Positions 6,963 to 14,631 of a DNA stretch of 23,213 nucleotides are shown here, piece by piece. The translations under genes and the position numbers were made by a program. Positions within the stretch are counted from its first letter, which is position 1. Every line of letters starts with the position of its first letter. The notes under the pieces were generated by a model. That model searched no databases. It was not told the DNA's origin and saw only the letters and a program-made list of their open reading frames with translations. Source of the stretch: an uncultured Caryophanales bacterium (GTDB taxonomy: Bacteria > Bacillota_I > Bacilli_A > RFN20 > CAG-826); NCBI GenBank assembly GCA_947303105.1, contig CAMYXQ010000003.1, positions 1 through 23,213 on the forward strand. The letters run 5' to 3'.

Positions 6963-9502
6963 TGTTTGGATTCCTCCTTGATTTTCTGAATCACTTTTAT
7001 GACAAGTTTGATATCGATTGGTTTGGCGATGTGCCCATTCATGCCGGCTTGCAGGCACTCTGTGACGTTCTCGGCGAAGGCGTCCGCGGTCATCGCGACG
7101 ATCGGGATGGATGAGGCCCACGGATCCTCGAGGGCGCGGATCGCCCGGGTGGCATCGAGGCCGTTCATCTCCGGCATCTGGATATCCATGAAGACCAAGG
7201 CATACTTGCCTTTTTCGGCCTCTTTGACTTTCTCTAAGGCGATGCGGCCGTTTTCAGCGCGTTCGGTGGTGATTCCGTACATGGAAAGCAAGGCGGAGAT
7301 GATTTCCCAGTTGATGTCGTTGTCTTCGGCAACGAGGATATTCATGCCTTCTAAATCGGAGTAATCATTCTCGATTTCGGCTGACTCTGTTTCGGTTTCG
7401 AGGATTTCGCTGATCTTGTCATAAAGGGTGGAGCGGAACAACGGTTTGCTTAAGAACCCATTGACGCCGGCGTCCTTGGCTTGATCCTCGACATCGGACC
7501 ACGAGTAGGCGGAGATGAGTAAAATCGGGACTTTGGTTTTGATTTCGGAACGGATGCGACGGATCGTCTCGATGCCATCGATATCCGGCATCTTCAGATC
7601 GATGATGACGATGTCGTAATTCTTCCCGGTTTCTTCGCGGTGGCGGATCATCCCAAGGCCCTCGAGGCCACTGGTGGCCTGCTCGACGGATAGTCCGAGG
7701 GATTTCATGGTATCGACCGCAGTTTCCAAAAGGATCTCATCGTCATCGATGATCAAAACTTCCATCGCCTCGAGTTTCATCTCGGCGCGCTGCTGATCGG
7801 CGACGGGGATATCCAGAACGACGGTGAAGGTCGTGCCTTTGCCTTGCTCGCTTTCGCAGTCGATGGTGCCTTGCATCAAATCGACCATCTGTTTGGTGAT
7901 GGCTAAGCCAAGGCCGGTGCCTTGGATCTTATTCACGCGGCTATCGGTCTGGCGAGAGAAGGGCTGATACATATTCGCCATGAATTCGGGACTCATGCCG
8001 ATGCCGGTATCGGAAACTTTGAAGGTCAGTTTCACGCAACCTTCTTTCTCGCTTTCCTCTTCTTTCATGTCGATGCAGACCTTGCCTTCGGGTTCGGTGT
8101 ACTTGATCGCGTTGGAAAGGAGGTTGATGTAAATCTGGTTCAAACGGAGCTGGTCAGCGTATAGATACTCTTTGTCCATGCGGCTGATATGGAAGCTGAA
8201 GTCGATGTTTTTTTCTTTGATCGTCGGCTGCGACAAGTTCATCAGGTTCTCGACGGTTGCGACGATGGAGAAGTTCTGCGGGGTGAGGTTCAGTTTGCCG
8301 CTTTCGATCTTGGAAATGTCCAAAATATCGTTGATTAACGTGAGCAAATGGTTGCTGGCCAGGTTGATTTTGCGGAGATTTTCCGCCACCAGCTTCTGAT
8401 CGCCAAGGTTTTTCTCGGTAATAGTCGTAAGGCCGATGATCGCGTTCATCGGAGTACGGATATCGTGCGACATCGTGGAAAGGAAGTCAGTCTTGGCTTG
8501 GCTGGCTGACTCCGCCACCTTGGCCGCAGCCTGGAGTTTTTTATTGAAGTAACGCATCACAACCAGGTCGAAGATGAATAAGAGCAAAAGGCCAGAGGTG
8601 GTGACGCTGATGAGCAACCAGTTTTGCGAGTTGGTCGCCAGATCGGCCATCGGCATCAAAGAGATCAGGGTCCATCGACCGGCCGCATCGAATGGCTTGT
8701 GGGCAACGATGCATTCCTGGTTATGGGAATTCAGCATGGTGAAGGAACCGGCCGTGGTGGTGATCTTCTCGAAGAACTCCGGCGCCGAGGCGGCGTCGAT
8801 GGCGTTATAGGACCGATAGAACTCAAAGAAACTGGCATTCTTGAAGGAAGCCCCTTTGATGATGTAATCTCCGTCGGCGTCGATGATGGAAAGTTCGGCG
8901 CTTTCGTATTCTTCCTTCGGGAAGACCCAAGTTGAAATAAGTTCGGACACCGGCAACAAACGAAGGAGAATCGCTTGTGTGGGTTGGTCGTCTTTCTGCA
9001 GGGTAACAAAGTTACAGAAGGCGATGGACTGTTTGCCATTGATCGGGTTGGTATAGGCGCGGGAAACATTGATGGATGTGCCGATCGGGGAGATCCAGGA
9101 AGTATCGTTTAGAAGATCTTGGAGATCCGCGGTGTTATAGGAGACGGCATAGTCATCGGTGGTGCCGAGTTTGGCCTTCGTGGATAAGCCCACGCGCGTG
9201 TCGGCATAAACAATGTGCGCGGAAGCTTCGGCCAAAACGTGGGAGACACGGATGAAGGAAACGGCTTCCTCCATGGTCATTTCTTTGGTGTTGATATAGT
9301 GGGTCCACACGTCGCAGATACGCTGCTCGCCTTCGAGATAGTTCTCGGTGACGCGTTCCATGGTTATGGTCGTATTTTTGAAATGCTCGATCTGCGTACG
9401 AGTCCCCTTTCGGGACTCGAAGGTCGAATAAAGCACGACGAAAGCGAGCATTGAAGACATAATGAGAATATTGATGATGCTTACCCAGAGTCTTTTTTTC
9501 AT
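6959..9502 (-). CDS. Membrane hybrid histidine kinase: sensor domain, HisKA, HATPase, REC, REC
   Basis: An 847-residue kinase. A first membrane helix (~5-26) and a second (~295-316) enclose an extracellular sensor of about 265 residues, Cache-like in layout. HisKA carries STMSHDIRTPMNAIIG with His346; the HATPase has the N box (NLLSNAIK, Asn464), G1 DTGIG (498-502) and G2 GTGLGL (528-533). Receiver 1 keeps Asp586/587, Asp635, Ser664 and Lys686; receiver 2 keeps Glu726/Asp727, Asp773, Thr805 and Lys827. Neither output domain nor fused Hpt is present, so signal must leave through the separate Hpt at 3609-3959. It is first in a four-gene operon; its ATG 9502 has only a weak GAAGAA ribosome site. 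Which receiver feeds the Hpt cannot be told from sequence. Confidence 0.94.
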   Translation of the reverse strand: MKKRLWVSIINILIMSSMLAFVVLYSTFESRKGTRTQIEHFKNTTITMERVTENYLEGEQRICDVWTHYINTKEMTMEEAVSFIRVSHVLAEASAHIVYADTRVGLSTKAKLGTTDDYAVSYNTADLQDLLNDTSWISPIGTSINVSRAYTNPINGKQSIAFCNFVTLQKDDQPTQAILLRLLPVSELISTWVFPKEEYESAELSIIDADGDYIIKGASFKNASFFEFYRSYNAIDAASAPEFFEKITTTAGSFTMLNSHNQECIVAHKPFDAAGRWTLISLMPMADLATNSQNWLLISVTTSGLLLLFIFDLVVMRYFNKKLQAAAKVAESASQAKTDFLSTMSHDIRTPMNAIIGLTTITEKNLGDQKLVAENLRKINLASNHLLTLINDILDISKIESGKLNLTPQNFSIVATVENLMNLSQPTIKEKNIDFSFHISRMDKEYLYADQLRLNQIYINLLSNAIKYTEPEGKVCIDMKEEESEKEGCVKLTFKVSDTGIGMSPEFMANMYQPFSRQTDSRVNKIQGTGLGLAITKQMVDLMQGTIDCESEQGKGTTFTVVLDIPVADQQRAEMKLEAMEVLIIDDDEILLETAVDTMKSLGLSVEQATSGLEGLGMIRHREETGKNYDIVIIDLKMPDIDGIETIRRIRSEIKTKVPILLISAYSWSDVEDQAKDAGVNGFLSKPLFRSTLYDKISEILETETESAEIENDYSDLEGMNILVAEDNDINWEIISALLSMYGITTERAENGRIALEKVKEAEKGKYALVFMDIQMPEMNGLDATRAIRALEDPWASSIPIVAMTADAFAENVTECLQAGMNGHIAKPIDIKLVIKVIQKIKEESKQ

Positions 9503-9686
9503 GTTTCTTCGGATGCCAGAGATTGAATTTGAAATCTTTATCGCAAATTATTTGTTGATATTATCACAAATATTGTCCCATAAGTCTCGCAAATAAAAAA
9601 GAACGCCCGTTATTGGCCCCGTCCCATTCCGTTGACTTAATCTACCAAAGTGCCTATGTTGAATATGAAGAAAGAGTGGTTTTCTT
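9503..9686. promoter_or_regulatory. Divergent intergenic region shared by the relay operon and the esterase lipoprotein
   Basis: This 184-nt AT-rich gap carries the control signals of both outward-reading units. It holds an 11-nt odd palindrome TGATATTATCA (9556-9566) within TTGTTGATATTATCACAA (9552-9569), and a direct repeat TCGCAAATTA (9541-9550) / TCGCAAATAA (9587-9596). These are candidate operator sites for a regulator acting on both sides. No convincing -35/-10 pair was found for the minus strand. No regulator with a DNA-binding output lies in the relay itself. Confidence 0.45.
9632..9660 (+). promoter_or_regulatory. Sigma-A-type promoter for the esterase lipoprotein
   Basis: TTGACT (9632-9637), a 17-nt spacer and TATGTT (9655-9660) form a near-consensus -35/-10 pair. 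Transcription would begin near 9667, about 20 nt before the ATG at 9687, giving a short leader with a weak ribosome site (GAAAGAGTGG). Confidence 0.65.
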
Positions 9687-12671
9687 ATGAAAAAAGCGAC
9701 ATTTGTTTGTTTGTTGTCCTCTTTATTTTTGTTGCTTTCATGCAACAACAGCACCCCGAGCACTTCCGGCGATGTGTGTTCTCAGTCCCAATCGACTGAA
9801 GCTACGACGATCGAGCGGGAAATCTCTCTGCTGCCGAATCATCAGGTCGACGCCGAAATCGAGAATGACGGCGGAAGCTTAGACGTTTCCATCCAAGATG
9901 AGAGCCTGATCGACGTCGTCGTCAGGAACAAGAACCGGATTTCGATCATCGCCCTCGCGGAGGGGAGCACCACCGTCAGGGTTTCCGCAGGAAGACGCCA
10001 ATATGTGTTCTCCGTTCAATGCATTGATCTGCGGATCGCGAACGAAGAATCGTATGTGGAAAACGGACGCACTTTGCAGATCAATTTGTCGAAGAACGTC
10101 GCCGCCACATACGAAATCGACAACGAGGATGTCGCCACCGTTGACGAGAACGGATTGATCAGGGCCCTCAAAGAAGGCATCTTTGAGCTGAAGGTCAAAT
10201 ACAAAGACATCGTCTTAAGCAGAGTTTTCGATACCTATGTCCGAAAGAGCGAGATCGATGTTTTCAACCGGAAGAACCCCTTGGTTCACTATCTTGGCCG
10301 CAACTACCACGCGAACAAGAAAGTCCGGATGGATAACGAGGGAAGCGGATTCGAAGTTTACTTCGAAGGAACCGAATTGAAGGCGATCCTTTCCGGCAAT
10401 AGTTCTTCTTGGTACGGATACACGATGGTTTCCGTGTTGGTCGATGACGAAATCGACACCACAAAACGGGTCGTCACCTTGAACCGCAGCTCAAAAGAAG
10501 CCGAATATGTGTTGGTTAACAACCTCACGCCTGGCTTCCACCGCGTCCGAGTCATGAAGCGGACCGAGAACCTTTCGACCTACATGACTTTGGTCAAACT
10601 CGCCACCGATGGGAAATTCCATCCGGTAAACAAAGGCGATGTTTTGAAGATGGAAGTCTATGGCGATTCGATCACCGCCGGATATGGCAATTTGCGGGGC
10701 GATCTCGATGATCAGACCAGCGCGGTCTATCAATCAGGCCTGCAAACTTACGCTTCCTACACCGCGTTAGAGCTCGGAGCTGAGCTAAATATCCAAGCCC
10801 GAACCGGGATTGGCATGTACACGGCAAATAACTCGATCGGGACAGGCAATCACGTCAAGGACCACTTTGACAAAGTCAGTTACGATGGGCAGTACTATTG
10901 GAATTTCGATAACTACCATCCCGATGTCGTTTTGATCAACCTTGGCACGAACGACTATTGGGATACGCGTTTCAATGAGCAAACCTTCTTGGACAGCTAC
11001 TGCAACACCGTCAATTCGTTGGCAAGTCTCTATGGCGCCGAAACCGCCTTCGTCTTCTTAAGCGGCTTGATGGAGCAGGAAGTCAACGCCTTCGTCCTTA
11101 AGGCAAAGGATCGTTTGACCTCGCTTTCAAACCCCATCTATACCTATCAATTCTCCCGCTGCGAAGGCGGGCATCCTCTCTATGGCGAGCATGCCAAGGC
11201 GAGCGATGAATTGATCAAACTCATCAAAGAAAATCATTTGGACGCCATCAGAAGCGAGCACGAAACGGAAAGAATCGTGCCGGAATCGCAAGGCGAGACA
11301 GTCACGTCCGTCACCACGGTCAAATTGTTGGACCAAATCAAAGAAGACAGCGTTTTGTACGCAAATATTGGTACCGAGAAACGGGAATTGACCAAGATCA
11401 GCCCGTTCGTTTATCAGCTCGCGTTGCCCGCTCGGGCGGAAGGCGATTTGGATGTCACCTTCACAATCGACGACAACGAAGAATATACGAGTGACCACTA
11501 CACGATTCATGTCCGTAAGAACTTCAGCGACGAAGTGGTTTTGGATACTTTCTTAGCCGCGCCGATCGACGAGGATCTCGGCGAATGCGGATGGACCATT
11601 TCCAACCATCTCTTCGATGAGACGGTAACCGTCATAGACGAAAGCAACATCGTCGTCATGAATACCAACTGGTTGGCCGGTTTGGTCGTCCGCGACTCGA
11701 ACGAAGGGGATGATCTCAAGATCTCTGCCACCATCCGTTTCGACCACGCCATCGAAGATTACACGCAGGCCTTCGCGGGTCTCGTTCCTTATTATCTGGA
11801 CGACAATAACTTTGTTACTGTCTATCTCCAGTGGGATTCCGCCGGCAGCATCAGAGGCCTTGGTTGCACCGGCATCATCGAAGGAAGAGATATCGGTTGG
11901 AACGACTTCTTCTCCGTCACCGGATTCGTCACGAACCCGACCGCGGGCATCGATCTCGCGGTGACCAGAAACGGCTCCTCTTTGACCGCGGAATGCGGCG
12001 GAAAGACCGAGACAAAGCACATCGCCGGCATGAGCGGCGACACCGAAAAGGTCGGAACTTGGAATTACTGCGCGGATAACGCGGTGACATACGCCAACTT
12101 CACCGAAACGCATCAAGATGCGGCGCCGGAAGAAGCAACCTGGGAATTCACCTCGCACCTCTTTGACGGAACAATGACCGTGAATGCGGCGAACAACGTC
12201 ACCTTGTATAACAACGGCAACTGGATGGCCGGTTTCGCCGTCAAGGAAACCTCGCTGACCGATAATTACTACATCTCGGCGACATTAACCTGCGCGAGCG
12301 ATAACTTCGCCGCGTCCGATGACGTAACGTTGGGCTTATTGCCGTACTACGTCAATGACAACAACTTTGTTGTTGTTTATCTCCAATGGACCGATTCGCG
12401 CGTAATCAAATCCATGGGTTGCACCGGTCGGATCAACGGGGCCGACTTGGGATGGAACGACGAATGGGGATTCGCCAACGTCCAATCCACTTTGGCGAGC
12501 GGACAGACGATGAAGGTAATGAGACAAAATACAAGGCTCACCGTTGAATATGGCGGAAAGAGCGGGACCATCACCTTGTCCAAACTGAGTGGCATGGAAA
12601 ATAGTTTCTGCGGCCTCTATTCCAACAAGACCGCCACGACGTTCAGCGATATTGTCATCGCCAGCGTTTAA
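9687..12671 (+). CDS. Secreted SGNH/CE2-type carbohydrate esterase lipoprotein with Ig-like and tandem C-terminal domains
   Basis: This 994-residue protein starts with a lipoprotein signal (FLLLSC, Cys19). Two Big-like Ig domains follow (~45-190; second contains ATVDENGLIRALKEG), then a jelly-roll module (~193-315) and an SGNH hydrolase core (~320-515) with GDSITAGYG (Ser328), GTND (420-423) and GGHP (His496), the pattern of CE2 acetyl-xylan esterases. A beta-rich linker leads to two related modules about 183 residues apart (Trp636 and Trp819), both with PYY.(D/N)DNNFV.VYLQW and GCTG.I.G.D(I/L)GWND, resembling concanavalin-like glycan-binding domains. It should remove acetyl or similar esters from polysaccharide at the cell surface. 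It is read divergently from the relay operon and has no clear terminator before the convergent tRNA. Confidence 0.85.
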   Translation: MKKATFVCLLSSLFLLLSCNNSTPSTSGDVCSQSQSTEATTIEREISLLPNHQVDAEIENDGGSLDVSIQDESLIDVVVRNKNRISIIALAEGSTTVRVSAGRRQYVFSVQCIDLRIANEESYVENGRTLQINLSKNVAATYEIDNEDVATVDENGLIRALKEGIFELKVKYKDIVLSRVFDTYVRKSEIDVFNRKNPLVHYLGRNYHANKKVRMDNEGSGFEVYFEGTELKAILSGNSSSWYGYTMVSVLVDDEIDTTKRVVTLNRSSKEAEYVLVNNLTPGFHRVRVMKRTENLSTYMTLVKLATDGKFHPVNKGDVLKMEVYGDSITAGYGNLRGDLDDQTSAVYQSGLQTYASYTALELGAELNIQARTGIGMYTANNSIGTGNHVKDHFDKVSYDGQYYWNFDNYHPDVVLINLGTNDYWDTRFNEQTFLDSYCNTVNSLASLYGAETAFVFLSGLMEQEVNAFVLKAKDRLTSLSNPIYTYQFSRCEGGHPLYGEHAKASDELIKLIKENHLDAIRSEHETERIVPESQGETVTSVTTVKLLDQIKEDSVLYANIGTEKRELTKISPFVYQLALPARAEGDLDVTFTIDDNEEYTSDHYTIHVRKNFSDEVVLDTFLAAPIDEDLGECGWTISNHLFDETVTVIDESNIVVMNTNWLAGLVVRDSNEGDDLKISATIRFDHAIEDYTQAFAGLVPYYLDDNNFVTVYLQWDSAGSIRGLGCTGIIEGRDIGWNDFFSVTGFVTNPTAGIDLAVTRNGSSLTAECGGKTETKHIAGMSGDTEKVGTWNYCADNAVTYANFTETHQDAAPEEATWEFTSHLFDGTMTVNAANNVTLYNNGNWMAGFAVKETSLTDNYYISATLTCASDNFAASDDVTLGLLPYYVNDNNFVVVYLQWTDSRVIKSMGCTGRINGADLGWNDEWGFANVQSTLASGQTMKVMRQNTRLTVEYGGKSGTITLSKLSGMENSFCGLYSNKTATTFSDIVIASV
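11583..12668 (+). repeat. Two tandem ~180-residue domain repeats inside the esterase lipoprotein
   Basis: Residues 633-809 and 815-994 align in order: W.(I/F)(S/T)(N/S)HLFD, then NW(L/M)AG(L/F)(V/A)V, PYY..DNNFV.VYLQW, GCTG and AECGGK/VEYGGK. DNA similarity is patchy (for example AACTTTGTT in both), so this is an old duplication rather than a recent one. Confidence 0.75.
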
Positions 12672-12689
12672 GAAACGAGAATAAAAAAA

Positions 12690-12765
12690 TGGTGGAGCAT
12701 AGCGGGATCGAACCGCCGACCTCCTCGTTGCGAACGAGGCGCTCTCCCAGCTGAGCTAATGCCCC
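12690..12765 (-). tRNA. tRNA-Ala, anticodon CGC
   Basis: The minus strand reads GGGGCATTAGCTCAGCTGGG into an anticodon arm CCTCG-TTCGCAA-CGAGG and a T arm with GGTTCGATCC, ending in an encoded CCA (12690-12692). The acceptor stem pairs with one G.U. The loop centre CGC reads the alanine codon GCG. Length is 76 nt. Its 3' end is followed at once by a run of seven T on the minus strand. Confidence 0.95.
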
Positions 12766-12776
12766 ACGGCTGAATA

Positions 12777-12804
12777 ATTATAACCTTATACGCCCCACGC
12801 GCAA
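12777..12804 (-). promoter_or_regulatory. Promoter of tRNA-Ala
   Basis: On the minus strand TTGCGC (12799-12804), a 16-nt spacer and a perfect TATAAT (12777-12782) place the start about 5 nt before the mature tRNA. Confidence 0.75.
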
Positions 12805-13087
12805 GATTTCGCTTCGTTTTTCGGAATTCGCGATTTTGCGGTTTTCATCATTGCTTCGATATTCGGATTCTTCATCGATTTAGACAGTGATAAACAAAAT
12901 CGGTTTTCTGGCGAATATGACTGACTTATAACTGCCGTTACCCATACGAAATGATCACTTTTCCTTACAGGAAGGTATTCAAAGTGTAAAGAATTCGCCC
13001 GAAAGAAGAGACGGCATCGCCATAACCGAAATACAAGACTGGTCTCTTTTCTCATTCCCGCCAAAATGGTGTTCCACCGGAGGGATT
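12805..13087 (+). promoter_or_regulatory. Upstream region of the polymerase gene with two nested hairpins
   Basis: No gene is supported here. Hairpin A has outer arms CACTTT (12956-12961) and AAAGTG (12981-12986) around an inner TTCCT-TAC-AGGAA (12961-12973). Hairpin B has AAGAGAC (13006-13012) and GTCTCTT (13042-13048) around an inner GGC-ATC-GCC (13013-13021), and is followed by a short T-rich run, so it could act as an attenuator. A strong ribosome site GGAGGG precedes ATG 13088. No Bacillota-type LexA box (CGAAC-4-GTTCG) and no good promoter was seen. Confidence 0.4.
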
Positions 13088-14326
13088 ATGGAACGGACGA
13101 TCGCCATCATTGATTTGAAGAGTTTCTACGCCTCGTGCGAATGCGCGGTGCGGCATTTGGATCCATTCACGACACCTTTGGTGTGCTGCGACCCATACCG
13201 CGGGAAAAACAGCGTCGTCATGTCGGTCACCCCTTATTTGAAGAAACATTACGGGGTGCCGAATGTGTGCCGGAAGAAAGATTTACCTATGGTAAAGGGC
13301 ATGATATACGCCCAACCTAGGATGTCCCTTTATCTCCAGATAAGCGCCCGAATCACATCGATCTTTTTGGACTATGTCGCTGCCGAAGATCTGCACACTT
13401 ACTCCGTGGACGAAAGCTTCTTGAATCTTGGCCCCTACATGCATCTGTATCCCTCCGCCGAATATGTCGTTCAAACCATACAAAGTCGCATATACAAAGA
13501 ATTGGGGATCGTTGCCACCGCCGGAATCGGACCAAATATGTTCCTAGCCAAAACAGCCTTGGATCAAGAAGGCAAAAAGAAGCCGCCTTATATCGCCAGG
13601 TGGGATTATTCGGATGTCCCAACCAAGTTATGGCATATCCATCCCATCACGAAGATTTGGGGCATCAACGTTGGAATCGCGTCGCATCTATCCCGCATCG
13701 GAATCCGTGATTTAAAAGGGCTAGCAACCGCGCCGGTTTCTCTCTTAGAGAAAGAGTTTGGTGTCATGGGGTTCCAATTGCACGACATCGCCAACGGTAT
13801 CGATGACTGCGATATGCAAGAACGTTATGTGCCAAAAGAAACAAGTCTGACCTTAGGGCAAACGTTGCGGCGCGGATATTCCAACGATGAGGTCCGGTTA
13901 TTGCTCAGCGAAATGGTCGATGAACTTTCCTATCGGATGCGCCAAAACGATCAACAAACCGGAAAGGTCTCCTTATGGATTGGATACGGGGAAGACGGCG
14001 GATTCAGCAAACAACGGAAACTGGCAGGAGCCACTTCATCGCCGACATATCTGAAAAGTGCTTTATTCGGGCTTCTCAACGAGGCTCCATACACCGGAGA
14101 CATTCACCACATATCCATTTGTTTTGGATCTTTGCATTCCAGCATATACGAACAGGTGTTTTTAGATTGCGACGCGGAGCGAAGCCAAAAAGAAGAAAAG
14201 ATCCTGGCCGCCTTGGATAAAACCCGCGAACGATATGGGGCCAACGCAATCTTTTATGCGAGCGCGTTGCTCCCGCATTCTACGTTGCGCGAGCGGCATG
14301 AGCAGATCGGAGGTCATAGACGATGA
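13088..14326 (+). CDS. Y-family translesion DNA polymerase (UvrX/YqjW type)
   Basis: A 412-residue ImpB/MucB/SamB-type polymerase that copies past damaged bases. The N-terminus IAIIDLKSFYASCE supplies Asp9, and YSVDESFL supplies Asp108 and Glu109, the three metal-binding acidic residues. Tyr14 sits at the steric-gate position. The little-finger region and the ending QIGGHRR are typical of the Bacillota UvrX/YqjW group, often carried by phages and SOS-induced. The start overlaps nothing and has a strong GGAGGG site. Its TGA overlaps the YolD start as ATGA, so the two are translationally coupled. A structured leader lies upstream. The length agrees with the family; no damage is seen. Confidence 0.92.
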   Translation: MERTIAIIDLKSFYASCECAVRHLDPFTTPLVCCDPYRGKNSVVMSVTPYLKKHYGVPNVCRKKDLPMVKGMIYAQPRMSLYLQISARITSIFLDYVAAEDLHTYSVDESFLNLGPYMHLYPSAEYVVQTIQSRIYKELGIVATAGIGPNMFLAKTALDQEGKKKPPYIARWDYSDVPTKLWHIHPITKIWGINVGIASHLSRIGIRDLKGLATAPVSLLEKEFGVMGFQLHDIANGIDDCDMQERYVPKETSLTLGQTLRRGYSNDEVRLLLSEMVDELSYRMRQNDQQTGKVSLWIGYGEDGGFSKQRKLAGATSSPTYLKSALFGLLNEAPYTGDIHHISICFGSLHSSIYEQVFLDCDAERSQKEEKILAALDKTRERYGANAIFYASALLPHSTLRERHEQIGGHRR

Positions 14327-14631
14327 AAGACAGAGGCATGAAAAAATGGATGGCTTATCGTTCTTTGCCGGAACAGGAACGTTATCTTCAATCGATGCAA
14401 AGAGAGCGGGCGTTCATGGAACGTCCTCTTATCAGCGAGTCCACCGCCGAAGAGATCAACGCCATATTGACTTCCTATCAGGGCCAGACGGTTTCTGTCC
14501 GGTTTTATTGCAATGGGGCTGTGCGAGAAACCATCGGCACCATCGGTCATATCGACGGTGTTTTCAAGGCAATTCAAATCAACGCGATGACGATCGTGTT
14601 CGCGAATATATTAGGAATAAACTATGTTTAA
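14323..14631 (+). CDS. YolD-like protein
   Basis: A 102-residue protein beginning MKDRGMKKWMAYRSLPEQ, the RG.(K/I)KW..(F/Y).SLPE pattern of the YolD family, and ending in a small beta-rich domain (VSVRFY, then IGTIGHIDGVFKAIQI). YolD proteins are regularly encoded beside UvrX-type Y-family polymerases, and their biochemical role is not firmly known; a polymerase cofactor or regulator is the usual suggestion. Here the ATG overlaps the polymerase stop by 4 nt. Its own stop overlaps the convergent aminopeptidase stop by 4 nt, and no terminator separates them. Confidence 0.85.
   Translation: MKDRGMKKWMAYRSLPEQERYLQSMQRERAFMERPLISESTAEEINAILTSYQGQTVSVRFYCNGAVRETIGTIGHIDGVFKAIQINAMTIVFANILGINYV

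Noticed and set aside
6963..7121. A longer start for the solute-binding lipoprotein
   Set aside because: It would bury the lipoprotein signal peptide 53 residues inside the protein; the ATGA overlap start at 6962 gives a normal signal and lipobox.
11553..12158. A 201-codon minus-strand frame under the esterase gene
   Set aside because: It lies opposite the duplicated C-terminal modules, which are supported by internal homology; no family features or ribosome site.
12950..13060. A known riboswitch class before the polymerase gene
   Set aside because: The hairpins do not match the conserved cores of the riboswitch families I know, and the gene is not a usual riboswitch target.
12786..13064. 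A possible 92-codon minus-strand gene between the tRNA and the polymerase
   Set aside because: Its 3' part covers the tRNA promoter -35, its sequence has no recognisable features, and there is no ribosome site.
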